A stretch of DNA of 64,000 nt from Pseudomonas sp. NBRC 111124 (lineage in GTDB: Bacteria; Pseudomonadota; Gammaproteobacteria; Pseudomonadales; Pseudomonadaceae). Of this stretch, positions 8,457 to 17,036 are shown one piece after another (the first letter of the stretch is position 1; each line of letters begins with the position of its first letter). The stretch covers positions 97,402 through 161,401 of the forward strand of contig NZ_BCBA01000039.1 in NCBI RefSeq assembly GCF_001320245.1. Reading direction: 5' to 3'. The notes below the pieces were generated by a model. It saw nothing but the letters and a program-made list of their open reading frames with translations, did no database searches and was not told the origin of the DNA. The position numbers were made by a program, and so were the translations under genes.

Positions 8457-9077
8457 ATGAAGCCGCTCACCCTGCCCTCCGGCTGGAAGCTGTTCACCGC
8501 CCTTGCGGGCCTGACCTTGTGCATGACCGCGCTGGTACTGTTAAGCCATCCGCCCGGTGCGGATGGCCTGCGCAGCGCCATTCGCGCCACTGCACGCAGC
8601 TCTTTCGCGCTGTTCCTGCTGGCGTTTCTGGCCTCGTCGCTGGTCACGTTTCTGCCGGGCAGCGGCAGCCGCCGGTTGCTGGGCGAGCGGCGCTACGTGG
8701 GCCTGGCCTTCGCCTTTTCGCATACCGTGCATGGTCTGCTGATCTACCGCTACGCCCAGCAATTCCCTGAACTGTTCTGGGCCGGGCGCACGGTCACCTC
8801 GAGCCTGCCTGGCAGCATCGGTTACCTGTTCCTGCTGCTGCTCACCCTGACCTCGTTCAAGGCACCGATGCGCCTGCTTGGCGGCCGTGCCTGGAAAGCC
8901 CTGCACAGCACCGGCATGTGGGTACTGGCCGCGGTGTTCTGCCTGTCCTTCTACAACCGCATCCCCATGGGTGGCGGGTACCCGCTGGCCTTCGCCCTGA
9001 TATTCAGCGCCATCGCCCTCAAGCTCACCGCCAAGCTGGCCCAACAGCAACGCCGCACGGCTTCTGCCCTTTCCTGA
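8457..9077 (+). CDS. Ferric-reductase-like / YedZ-like haem-binding membrane protein
   Basis: Predicted inner-membrane b-type haem protein of 206 residues with about six hydrophobic helices. Conserved His occur in helix contexts typical of the ferric-reductase/MsrQ (YedZ) domain: FSHTVHGLLIYRY and ALHSTGMWVLAAVF. There is no cytosolic flavin or NAD domain, so electrons must come from another protein or from quinol. It follows the two-component genes and precedes a DoxX gene by 6 bases, suggesting a redox module. Whether it reduces metal ions or supports peptide maturation is unknown. Confidence 0.75.
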   Translation: MKPLTLPSGWKLFTALAGLTLCMTALVLLSHPPGADGLRSAIRATARSSFALFLLAFLASSLVTFLPGSGSRRLLGERRYVGLAFAFSHTVHGLLIYRYAQQFPELFWAGRTVTSSLPGSIGYLFLLLLTLTSFKAPMRLLGGRAWKALHSTGMWVLAAVFCLSFYNRIPMGGGYPLAFALIFSAIALKLTAKLAQQQRRTASALS

Positions 9078-9083
9078 AACGAG

Positions 9084-9581
9084 ATGACTACCATGACCAC
9101 ACTGACCCGTACTTTCACTATCGTCGATCGCTTCGGCAGCTGGAGCGCCGACCTGCCGTTGCGGCTGTTCCTGGCCTGGGAGTTTTTCGAGTCCGGCTGG
9201 GAGAAATTCAACGGCAGCAACTGGTTCGGCGATCTTCAAGCTAACTTCCCGTTCCCTTTCAATGTGCTGCCGGCGGAGCTGAACTGGCAGTTGTCGATGT
9301 GGGCGGAGTTGCTGCTGCCCTTGCTGCTTTTGCTTGGCTTAGGCACACGGCTGGCTTCAGCTGGATTGATGGTGGTGACCGTGGTAGCAATTGCTGCAGT
9401 GCATTGGCCCGCACACTGGTCGAGCCTTGCAGAACTTGCCCAGGGTTATGCCATCACCGACCAGGGCTTCGGTAACTTCAAGCTGCCGCTAATCTATCTG
9501 GTCGCTCTGCTGCCGCTGCTACTAAAAGGTTCGGGGCGTCTGAGCCTGGACCACTGGATCAGAAACCGCGTGCTGGGGTGA
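9084..9581 (+). CDS. DoxX-family membrane protein (HvfD-like)
   Basis: 165-residue integral membrane protein with four hydrophobic segments and the DoxX hallmarks LRLFLAWEFFESGWEKF and GLGTRLASAGLM. In Haemophilus-type hvfABCD clusters the fourth gene encodes a DoxX protein. Here it is separated from hvfCBA by a terminator and faces them from the opposite strand. The start is either this ATG or the one three codons on. Likely co-transcribed with the haem protein 6 bases upstream. Confidence 0.85.
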   Translation: MTTMTTLTRTFTIVDRFGSWSADLPLRLFLAWEFFESGWEKFNGSNWFGDLQANFPFPFNVLPAELNWQLSMWAELLLPLLLLLGLGTRLASAGLMVVTVVAIAAVHWPAHWSSLAELAQGYAITDQGFGNFKLPLIYLVALLPLLLKGSGRLSLDHWIRNRVLG

Positions 9582-9587
9582 TGACCC

Positions 9588-9616
9588 AAAAGGGGCTGCC
9601 AAGGCAGCCCCCTTTA
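9588..9616. terminator. Bidirectional terminator between the doxX and hvfC ends
   Basis: ggggctgcc-aa-ggcagcccc forms a 9-bp GC stem with a two-base loop, preceded by an A run and followed by ttt. It lies between two converging transcripts and can serve both. Confidence 0.8.
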
Positions 9617-9620
9617 GCCG

Positions 9621-10319
9621 TCATCGCGTGCCGATGACGGCACCTTGTTCACGCAGATTCTCGAGCAGCGCCAAACCCTCCTGCAGGTCTGCGGCCAACG
9701 CCTGCAACCGCTCTCGCCCATTGCCCTTGACCTGGGTCAGCAAACGGTAGGCCATGGGCGAGAGCCGGGCGAAACGCACCTGCAATGCGGCATCGCGAAA
9801 GACCAACAGCAACGTGGGAAAGGCAGGCGCCTCAAGCGGTTGGTACGCCGGACCGATGCGCTCCACCGGCCAACGGTAGGCCAGAACGCAAGCCGTGCTC
9901 GACAACAACGGCTCACCTTGCAACAGGTCGCCGTGGGGATCGTGTTGCGGATCCTGGGCATCGCTTAGATACAACTGCGATTCGATCAGCTCGTAGTGGG
10001 CCAGCTCCTGCTGCCAGGGCGTATCGGGCTCGATGCCCTGCAGATAATCGACGAAGGCATCCGCAACCTTGGTAAACAAAGGCGAGCGGCAGCGATAGCG
10101 GGCATAGAAATCATGCACTCGCGCATGCCAACGCTGATCGCCCATCGTCTTGCGCAGCACCGGAAAACTGCCTGCCAGCAGGGCCTCGATACCCCCGTAC
10201 AACAGCTCCCTGTACAGCCTCAGACGACGGGCTTCCAGACCGACCGGTGGCGCATGGCGTTCAGGATCTCGCAGGTGACGCGCCAGGCAGAATTGCTGCT
10301 CACGCAATACACCGTGCAT
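9621..10319 (-). CDS. hvfC: HvfC/DUF2063-family RiPP maturation partner
   Basis: Partner protein of MNIO enzymes, 232 residues. The N-terminal DUF2063 domain (about residues 5-95) carries RHLRDPERHAPP and the RLRLYRELLYGGIEALLAGSFPVLRK segment, which binds the precursor peptide in related systems. A less conserved C-terminal domain follows. It overlaps the end of hvfB by 20 bases and shares its operon. In characterised Haemophilus-type systems HvfB needs HvfC for activity; that role is transferred here by family. Confidence 0.88.
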   Translation of the reverse strand: MHGVLREQQFCLARHLRDPERHAPPVGLEARRLRLYRELLYGGIEALLAGSFPVLRKTMGDQRWHARVHDFYARYRCRSPLFTKVADAFVDYLQGIEPDTPWQQELAHYELIESQLYLSDAQDPQHDPHGDLLQGEPLLSSTACVLAYRWPVERIGPAYQPLEAPAFPTLLLVFRDAALQVRFARLSPMAYRLLTQVKGNGRERLQALAADLQEGLALLENLREQGAVIGTR

Positions 10320-11136
10320 GCACCACCTCCTGCTGCACAGTACGAATGTGGGCTACTTCTGCGAGCAGTTCGCCCATGGTCGGGTAATTGAAGTCGCGTT
10401 CAAGCACCGTAGGCTGGATGCCAAAACGTTCGCAAGCGCTGGCGAACAGTGTCCAGACCTGTGGTTTGACCGCTGCACCGTGCGTGTCGACCATGAGATC
10501 AGGCGCCTCGTCATGGTGCCCCGCCAGGTGCATGCCGGTAACCCGCGCCACCGGCAGCCCCTGCAGAAATGCCAGCGCATCGTAACCATGGTTGCAGGCA
10601 TTGACGTAGACATTGTTGACGTCCAATAGCAGCTCGCAATCCGCTTCGTCGAGCACCGCACGGATAAACTCCAGCTCAGTCATTGCCTGATAGGGAGCGA
10701 CATAGTAGCTGATGTTCTCAATGGCGATGCGCCGCTGCAACACATCCTGTACCTGGCGAATACGCGCACTGACGTGACGCACCGCCGCATCGGTGAAGGG
10801 CAACGGCAGCAGGTCATAGAGGTGACCATCATCGCTGCAGTAGCTCAGGTGCTCGCTGTAAAGGCGCACGTGATAACGGTCAATGAACTGCCGGACCTGT
10901 TCGAGCAGTTCTCGATCCAGTGGCAAGCTGCCGCCCAGCGATAGCGACAATCCATGGCAGGCCAGGGGAAAACGCTCGGCCAGCTGCACCAGGCCCTGGC
11001 CAAAGGCACCACCGACACCAATCCAGTTTTCCGGGGCGCATTCCAGAAAGTCCACTGCGCCTGGTTCCAGCGCCAGCAATTCGGGCATCAGGCTGCGACG
11101 CAGGCCAAGACCGGCGTGCATGGGTGTGGTCATCAT
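10300..11136 (-). CDS. hvfB: HvfB-type MNIO (DUF692) RiPP maturase
   Basis: Multinuclear non-haem iron-dependent oxidase expected to oxidise Cys residues of the HvfA peptide to oxazolone/thioamide groups. 278 residues, TIM-barrel fold. Metal-ligand motifs visible are the ECAPENW start, SEHLSY, IENISYY, DVNNVYVNACNHG, HLAGHH and DTHG. The start at tandem ATGs is supported by GGAG upstream; a longer version would add 11 residues without a ribosome site. It lies 91 bases downstream of hvfA with a stable hairpin in between, and overlaps hvfC. Confidence 0.92.
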   Translation of the reverse strand: MMTTPMHAGLGLRRSLMPELLALEPGAVDFLECAPENWIGVGGAFGQGLVQLAERFPLACHGLSLSLGGSLPLDRELLEQVRQFIDRYHVRLYSEHLSYCSDDGHLYDLLPLPFTDAAVRHVSARIRQVQDVLQRRIAIENISYYVAPYQAMTELEFIRAVLDEADCELLLDVNNVYVNACNHGYDALAFLQGLPVARVTGMHLAGHHDEAPDLMVDTHGAAVKPQVWTLFASACERFGIQPTVLERDFNYPTMGELLAEVAHIRTVQQEVVHARCIA

Positions 11137-11159
11137 CGTTGAGTCTCCATCACAAGCAC

Positions 11160-11190
11160 AACGCCCCACCTGACCAGCAGACGGGGCGTT
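11160..11190 (-). promoter_or_regulatory. Intercistronic hairpin between hvfA and hvfB
   Basis: aacgcccc and ggggcgtt form a perfect 8-bp stem around a 15-base loop, in the 90-base gap after hvfA. There is no U-run after the stem in the direction of transcription. It therefore looks like a 3' stabiliser or partial terminator that would let the peptide be made in excess over its enzymes. This role is inference. Confidence 0.5.
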
Positions 11191-11226
11191 GTCATGTTTT
11201 ACAAAGGAATGGATTCAGAACGGGCT

Positions 11227-11517
11227 CTAGCCGTGGCTGCTGCTACCACCGCACTTGCCTTCACCACACTTGCCTTCGCTTTTGCCGGCCTTGTCACTGC
11301 CGCCACACTTGCCTTCACCACATTTGCCTTCGCTCTGACTGGCCTTGTCGTTGCCTCCGCACTTGCCTTCCCCGCACTTGCCCTCGCCTTGGGCCTTGGC
11401 TGCAGCTAGCTGATAGCCCTGGGGCAGAGGCTCGATGGCGAACGCCTGGCTGCCAATGGCCATGCTGCCAATCAGCGCAGCACCGAACAGCCCGAGTTTG
11501 TTAACGGTATGAGTCAT
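11227..11517 (-). CDS. hvfA: HvfA-type Cys-rich precursor of an oxazolone/thioamide-modified metallophore
   Basis: 96-residue exported precursor peptide. The signal peptide is about residues 1-28 (ending SQAFA). The mature part holds three near-identical 18-residue repeats, each starting EGKCGEGKCGG, giving six Cys all in the Glu-Gly-Lys-Cys-Gly motif that MNIO/HvfBC enzymes modify in the HvfA (bufferin-like) family. It ends with GSSSHG. GGAG stands 7 bases upstream of the ATG. The product is probably a periplasmic copper-binding or copper-buffering peptide; metal and modification are inferred from the family. Confidence 0.9.
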   Translation of the reverse strand: MTHTVNKLGLFGAALIGSMAIGSQAFAIEPLPQGYQLAAAKAQGEGKCGEGKCGGNDKASQSEGKCGEGKCGGSDKAGKSEGKCGEGKCGGSSSHG

Positions 11518-11607
11518 GGTGTATCTCCACTCTGTTCAGGAAGTGGAGCTATTCAACCGAACTGAAGAATTGGCCGATATCGCCTGATTCTGCAACCGGT
11601 GTAGGAC

Positions 11608-11631
11608 CCAACCATCATTCGCAACGGTTGG
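11608..11631. promoter_or_regulatory. Inverted repeat between the DUF4174 gene and hvfA
   Basis: ccaacc and ggttgg form a 6-bp dyad with a 12-base spacer. It begins 7 bases past the DUF4174 stop and about 90 bases before the hvfA start. It could be a weak terminator of DUF4174 or an operator of hvfA; no T-run follows it. Confidence 0.3.
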
Positions 11632-11637
11632 CACCAC

Positions 11638-12201
11638 TCAGTCATCCAATGGCTTTGGAGGCGCGGCAGGTTTGGCGGGTTTGGCAGGTTTCGCAGCTTT
11701 GCTGTCCTTGGCTTTCGGCTCAGGCGCAGCCGCCGCTACCGGCTCTGGCGCACTCGCTGCTTTCTCACTCGCTGGCAACTCATCGACGGCCTTGAAGATC
11801 ACCTGCGGGTCGATCTTCTCGCCTGACTCATCATCCTTGAGCACATGGCGCTCACCGTCCAGGCCCACCAGGATCACCTTGGTGCCCTTGCTCGCGCCCA
11901 GCTTGAGTTCGCGAATAAGGGCCATGGTGGTCTGCTGTTCTAGGTTCTTGTCCTCACGCTTGCCCATCATCTGGGCGACGCTGAACAGCACCAGGTTGCG
12001 CGCCTTGAAGCCTGCCTGGGTAGCGGGGTCCTTGAGGGCCTCGTTCAACCCGCGCAGGGTGGGGTCGGCACTGCTCGGAGCGATGACGACCAATGGCCTG
12101 GCCTTGCCCAGCTCCTTGGCTAGCGGCGCGTCACTGTCGGCAGCAAACAGCGGGCCGGCAACAGCGAGCAAGATGGCGAGGGTCAGTGACCGGACGAGCA
12201 T
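11638..12201 (-). CDS. DUF4174 secreted protein
   Basis: Exported protein of 187 residues. Signal peptide MLVRSLTLAILLAVAGPLFAA, then a DUF4174 thioredoxin-like core (about residues 25-130; RPLVVIAPSSADPTLRGLNEAL and LVGLDGERHVLKDDESGEKIDP), then a low-complexity Ala/Pro/Lys tail (about 135-187). The start is chosen on AAGGAG 7 bases upstream; a longer frame would remove the signal peptide from the N-terminus. Function unknown. It is 120 bases upstream of hvfA on the same strand and may share its transcript. Confidence 0.82.
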   Translation of the reverse strand: MLVRSLTLAILLAVAGPLFAADSDAPLAKELGKARPLVVIAPSSADPTLRGLNEALKDPATQAGFKARNLVLFSVAQMMGKREDKNLEQQTTMALIRELKLGASKGTKVILVGLDGERHVLKDDESGEKIDPQVIFKAVDELPASEKAASAPEPVAAAAPEPKAKDSKAAKPAKPAKPAAPPKPLDD

Positions 12202-12433
12202 GCGTATCTCCTTATTCTCTCGATTAACCAAAGACTACAGATCATGGAGAAAGATCCGACGTGCGAGCCTAAACCAACTGGACAGCCAGATGGATCATGC
12301 AAAGGTAACTTCGCATGTCTCAGCAAGGGCACCTGACCGCCGAGAAATGCCAGCACCCGAACCTGAGCATAGTTCATTGAAACGGCCACGCGCAGCGGCG
12401 GCCAGAGCGGCGGCACTGGCCGTACTGGCAAGA

Positions 12434-15400
12434 TCAGCGAACGTACATGACTTGCGCCTCGCTATGCACATCCAAGGCCTCGAGCGTCAATGCATGCATC
12501 AGGTCACGCTCGGCAAGCCGCTGCTCACTGGCGACCCTGTTTATTTGCGCTATGCGCTGCCCCTCTGCTGCAACACTGTCTACCTGCAACGCCTCCAGGC
12601 GCTCGTGAAATGGCGCATTGAGTGCCTCGAATCGTGCCTGGTAGGCACTGCGCAGATGGGTTCGCCAGAACTCCCGCTCGATCAACGCACTCGCCAGTCG
12701 CTCGCCGGTCTCGTTGCTTTGCACCCAATTGCGCGCGCGGGCAATGCGTCCCGAGTCGACACCGGCGACCTCCCTGTATGTCATGCCTTGAGTCAGTACG
12801 GGGAGATCGAGCTGCTCGCGCAAGGCCACGCGATAGGCCAGCACCACTTCAATCTGATCCGGGTCACCCCCGTCAAGCTGGCGTGCCTGAATATCTTGCA
12901 ATGCAAACCGGTCAAGCTCGTCCAACCGCCACAGCTGACGCCCCAACCGCAGCAGTACCTGCTCTTGATTGCCCGTTGCAGCCTCTGCTTGAGCACGCCA
13001 GACCAGCACGCGCAGTTCAAGATCACTGAAACGCAGGGCCACACTGTCCTGACAGGACAATTGCGCAGCATTGTCAAACAGTTCCCCGCACAGTTGCGCC
13101 GAGCGAGTCATGGCACGCATCATTTCCAGTACCCGGCCAGCCAGAAAGCGTGCGCCGGTCATGTGCTGGAAGTCGGCGGTTTGCGTCAAGCGCTCGATCA
13201 GATTGAAGAACTGCGAAGCATTCGGCAATGCCTCCAGCATGTGCCAATGCCCACCCAGCTCGGTACGCATACTGACACCAACAGCATCCATCCAGCGTAA
13301 CCGGGCCGACACCAGTGCCGGTATTTCGCCCTCAGCGGGGACCGCAGCCGCCAGCAGGGCATTGCGCAAGCGCGACGACTCCGCTTCGGTAAAGGGATTG
13401 CCATGCAGCTGCACACGGCCCTCGACCCACAACCGGCTTTGGTAAAACCCTTCAGGCATGCCGGTTAGCAAATTGCCGCGCAAGTCGACGGCTCTGAGCG
13501 AAGTGCTCTGCATTAACCCATTTGGCAAGTTGCTGATGCCTGTGTCGGCCAGTCGCAGCTCAGTCAGGCGAGAGAGACCGCTCAACGAAAACGTGCGCCC
13601 CAAGGGGTTGCGTGAAAGGTTGACGTACTCCAGGTTTGGGCAACTGGCAAGTATCGTTGCCTGGCCGGGGTCCAGGCTGATCCGGTTATTGTGCAGGTCC
13701 AGTGCCTGGAGGTTGGGCATGTTCAGCAGTGCTTGAGGTATCCGCGTAATACGGTTGTTGGGCATCTCCACCCTGTTCACGTTGGGAAATGCGCGCAAGA
13801 AGCTATCGGAGACGCTCTCAAGCTGCATGTGTTGCAGCGTCAGCGCACGGACGTGGTCGAACATGATGGGTTCAGGAAACTCCGGGAGACTGCGGGAGTT
13901 GGTAATGTCCCAGCGATAAACCGTGTTGGTGCCGCTCGCTTGCCGGCCCTGCTCGAATGTTCGTTGCCAGCAGTTGCGTAATGCGTGCCTCAACCTACGC
14001 CTGTCTTCCCTTTCCTGAGCGGAGGCACCCTGATTTACCCAACGGCGCAACTGCGTATTGAGCGCGGCAAACTCTTGCTCATGCTGCTGCAGCGTTCGCT
14101 CCAGCCCAATAGGCGTCTGCCGGGCATGCTCGATCCAGGCGAACACTTCTTCATCGGTGAGCGCCGGATAGAGGTACCGTACGCGGTGCAGAAAAGGCCC
14201 AGGCCGATACCCTGGGCGAGACGAGCCTGCGCCACGACCGCTTAACGGATAACCTATCCGACCATCCTCAAACCGCGTCGGCAAGCGCAGTCTCCCCGGG
14301 CGTGCGGGGCTTAGAAGCTGCTCGACCTCCTGGCGCCGTGCTTGCGCCAGCCTTGTAACCATTACCCGAAGGTTATGGGCAAAGGGTTCCCCTATCTGCA
14401 GGGCAGCCCGATGAGCGTCATCATAGGCTGTAGCCATGACCTCGAACAGCTCCCCCGCTTCGCTAACAAACCTCCCTTGGGCATCGACGCACTGGAAGGT
14501 ACCGTCACGGTGCACCAGACCAAACGGATCAGCCCCTTCTTCCATGGACACCAAGGCCATTGCGCCTGCATTGCCGTCGTACAAGCTCCAGCGCACCCCC
14601 GCTGCTGCGCCAGAAAGGTGCTTGAGCATCCCAAGCGTAACTCGTGCCAGATCAAGATTCTGTGGTGTTTGCCAATACAACGACTCGAAGGCCCGGGCCA
14701 TGCGAATAGGCACGAGCATCCGCGTGCACGCCTCGCCGATACTTAGGGGCACCCGTCCAGTGTTCAGCAAGCGCATGCGGTCCACGCTGCTGGCTTGGGC
14801 TAACACCGCTCGCGCAGCATATCCATGCATGCTGGGGAAAAGACGGCGCAGCACTTGCTCTTCGCTGCCACCTTCCCCGGCCTCGGTGGTATAGAGGCGC
14901 TGGAGCAATGTGCGTCTGTGTTTCCAAGTCAGCTCGGCGAGGTCCTGGTCACTCAGCCCACTGGCCCCTTCCAGGCTGCGGGCCATTTCAAGCGCAACGC
15001 TGTCTTGCTCGCCCGGCAAACCCGAGCGCAGCCGATTGACCAGCTGGCGAATGCGCTGATCGAGCAAGACTCGCAGGCTGCTGTCGATCAACCCAGGCTC
15101 AGGTGTCCGCCCTAGCACATGGAGCGCTCGCAGGTGCTGTTCGTCCATGCCATGAATGGCCATCACCTCTTCGATCTGATCGTCTTCCAGCCTCGCCAGC
15201 TGCCCACCTAACCTTCTGAACAGGTAGGGGCGGCCTTGCCACTGCATGGGTTGCTCGCTCCACAAACGCCAGGCACCTGCGCCGTTGTGCAACAGCAAAG
15301 GGCCATGGCCATCGCGTGGCAGCAATTGCCATTGACCATCCACTTCTCGCTGGATGACTCGATAGTGATGCCCGTCCATGGCAATCCAGGCCCGTTCTCC

Positions 15401-16936
15401 ATGGCGCCAGAAGCCTTGTTCATCGTAGATCGCCTCAAGTGGCGGTTCACTGCGAAACGCTGACAGATCTGCATTCCACAGGCGTTGTGTACCGTCCTGC
15501 AGACGTGCCTGCGATAGGCTGTCGACCAGTGCCGAACGTGTCCACAAGCGCTGCACGGTACTGCCAGCCGCGCCCGCGGCGGCTACCAGCGCAGCGTCGA
15601 CGGCCACATGAGTAACATGATCCAGCGCTTCTCGAGTTTCACCCTCCTGCCAACTTTCTACGGCCTCGAATACCTCACCCAACCACTGCCAGGCGATCAG
15701 GGCCAGCAGCGCAATGCCTAGAGCAGGAATGTACAGACTGGCAGCGGCAAGCAGTGTTATACCCAAGGTGGTCAGGTACTGTTCATGTGCCTCCTGGATC
15801 TCACGGTCCAGCTTCGCCACTGGCGTGGCAATGAGCGCCACATCGTTCTTGATCTGAGCCGTGCGCATGGCGGCAAAGTCCTTGAACAGATAGCCACCGA
15901 CGGGATGCATGCGCTCGTGCAGATCGATGTTGGCCCAGACCGGTAGATCCTTGTAGCCGTTGACGACCGTCGAGAAAAACGACTGGCAGTCGCGGTTACG
16001 CAGGAATCGGGCGAAGAACGCGCGATAGTCGGCGTTGCGCAGCCGTTGCCCCAGCAGGGTGCGGGCAAACCGGTGCACATCGTCATGCGCGCTCCAAGGG
16101 CCATGCGGATCGCCCGGAATGTACACGAGCACGCGCTTGGTCGAGGTGTGGATCGGGGCAAGGGTTTCATCGCGAACGTCGAGCACGACAATCTGTTGCA
16201 ACGGGCAACCTAGAACCTCCAGGCGCTTGCCAATGACTCGCGAATCATCAAGCTGGGGTAACCAGCCCTTGCGCCACAAGCCAACGATCAACTCCAGCTC
16301 GGCCTCACTCAGCACAGCGTCATGACGCGCCTTGAAAGCATCGAGCAGCAAGGTGTGACGCATATGATCGGTCAGCAGTGCCTGGGCATCTGCATTGCTC
16401 AGGTGAACATCCAGATGCTTCTGGTAAAGCTCACCCAGGTCCAGCTCGCGTACCAGCTTGGCAAATTGGCTGGCGCTGAGCTGATCAAGCCTGGCGCCGG
16501 CGGCATCGTACAGTCCGTTGCCAGGGGCTTGCCCGCTTGCCTGTGTCTCGTCCTGGGTAAAGTTCCTCAATGCCGCTTCGAGCAGCGGTATCTGGTAGTA
16601 AACCTTTTCATTCAAAGGTACCCGGATAGGCGCATAGGTACTCAGTGGTCGCTCGTACGTCGAGCGAAACCACAATTGGCCCAGCTCGTGCTTGATGTTG
16701 AAGCGTTGGCGCAGCGCCCGTTGCAGAATGGGGGCAGTGAACTGCTCGATGCCTTCGACACGCTGCAACATGGCAGCAATTCGGTAACGGCAATCCAGGC
16801 TGCCATTCATCGCCTCGCGTAACACCGGTGCATGATCGGCGCTCACTGTCAGCATCCAGCCTGGCAGGCGCCGGGCAATGATCCGATCTTGTTCCGCCTG
16901 TTCCAGGTGATCGTGTGCGTGTGAAGATGTGCCCAT
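12434..16936 (-). CDS. Giant LRR protein with C-terminal NEL E3 ubiquitin-ligase domain (toxin-like, copy 1)
   Basis: 1,500 residues. The N-terminal dermonecrotic-toxin-like (DUF6543) region includes a conserved VYIPGDPHGPW motif near residue 268 and a hydrophobic hairpin near 387-425 (TLLAAASLYIPALGIALLALIAW). A GYPLSGRG motif follows, then leucine-rich repeats about 1025-1190 (PNLQALDLHNNRI, PNLEYVNLSRNPL). The NEL domain (about 1205-1500) has catalytic Cys1295 in LSCQDSVALRFSDLE, matching the CxD motif of IpaH/SspH ligases. Expected to ubiquitinate host proteins if delivered into a eukaryote. Second gene of a tandem pair, 100 bases after copy 2. No signal peptide or type III genes visible. 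DUF6543 assignment is from memory of the family. Confidence 0.85.
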   Translation of the reverse strand: MGTSSHAHDHLEQAEQDRIIARRLPGWMLTVSADHAPVLREAMNGSLDCRYRIAAMLQRVEGIEQFTAPILQRALRQRFNIKHELGQLWFRSTYERPLSTYAPIRVPLNEKVYYQIPLLEAALRNFTQDETQASGQAPGNGLYDAAGARLDQLSASQFAKLVRELDLGELYQKHLDVHLSNADAQALLTDHMRHTLLLDAFKARHDAVLSEAELELIVGLWRKGWLPQLDDSRVIGKRLEVLGCPLQQIVVLDVRDETLAPIHTSTKRVLVYIPGDPHGPWSAHDDVHRFARTLLGQRLRNADYRAFFARFLRNRDCQSFFSTVVNGYKDLPVWANIDLHERMHPVGGYLFKDFAAMRTAQIKNDVALIATPVAKLDREIQEAHEQYLTTLGITLLAAASLYIPALGIALLALIAWQWLGEVFEAVESWQEGETREALDHVTHVAVDAALVAAAGAAGSTVQRLWTRSALVDSLSQARLQDGTQRLWNADLSAFRSEPPLEAIYDEQGFWRHGERAWIAMDGHHYRVIQREVDGQWQLLPRDGHGPLLLHNGAGAWRLWSEQPMQWQGRPYLFRRLGGQLARLEDDQIEEVMAIHGMDEQHLRALHVLGRTPEPGLIDSSLRVLLDQRIRQLVNRLRSGLPGEQDSVALEMARSLEGASGLSDQDLAELTWKHRRTLLQRLYTTEAGEGGSEEQVLRRLFPSMHGYAARAVLAQASSVDRMRLLNTGRVPLSIGEACTRMLVPIRMARAFESLYWQTPQNLDLARVTLGMLKHLSGAAAGVRWSLYDGNAGAMALVSMEEGADPFGLVHRDGTFQCVDAQGRFVSEAGELFEVMATAYDDAHRAALQIGEPFAHNLRVMVTRLAQARRQEVEQLLSPARPGRLRLPTRFEDGRIGYPLSGRGAGSSRPGYRPGPFLHRVRYLYPALTDEEVFAWIEHARQTPIGLERTLQQHEQEFAALNTQLRRWVNQGASAQEREDRRRLRHALRNCWQRTFEQGRQASGTNTVYRWDITNSRSLPEFPEPIMFDHVRALTLQHMQLESVSDSFLRAFPNVNRVEMPNNRITRIPQALLNMPNLQALDLHNNRISLDPGQATILASCPNLEYVNLSRNPLGRTFSLSGLSRLTELRLADTGISNLPNGLMQSTSLRAVDLRGNLLTGMPEGFYQSRLWVEGRVQLHGNPFTEAESSRLRNALLAAAVPAEGEIPALVSARLRWMDAVGVSMRTELGGHWHMLEALPNASQFFNLIERLTQTADFQHMTGARFLAGRVLEMMRAMTRSAQLCGELFDNAAQLSCQDSVALRFSDLELRVLVWRAQAEAATGNQEQVLLRLGRQLWRLDELDRFALQDIQARQLDGGDPDQIEVVLAYRVALREQLDLPVLTQGMTYREVAGVDSGRIARARNWVQSNETGERLASALIEREFWRTHLRSAYQARFEALNAPFHERLEALQVDSVAAEGQRIAQINRVASEQRLAERDLMHALTLEALDVHSEAQVMYVR

Positions 16937-17036
16937 GGCAGATAGCCCCCAAGTAATGAAACTTCGAGGCTATCGTCGAGCTCAAGGCAGCAGCACCTAA
17001 GCGGCTACCACCTTTGCTGGCACCGGGCACACCGGG

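Noticed and set aside
11227..11400. Repeats resembling a CRISPR or minisatellite array
   Set aside because: They are in-frame codon repeats within the hvfA coding sequence with no unique spacers.
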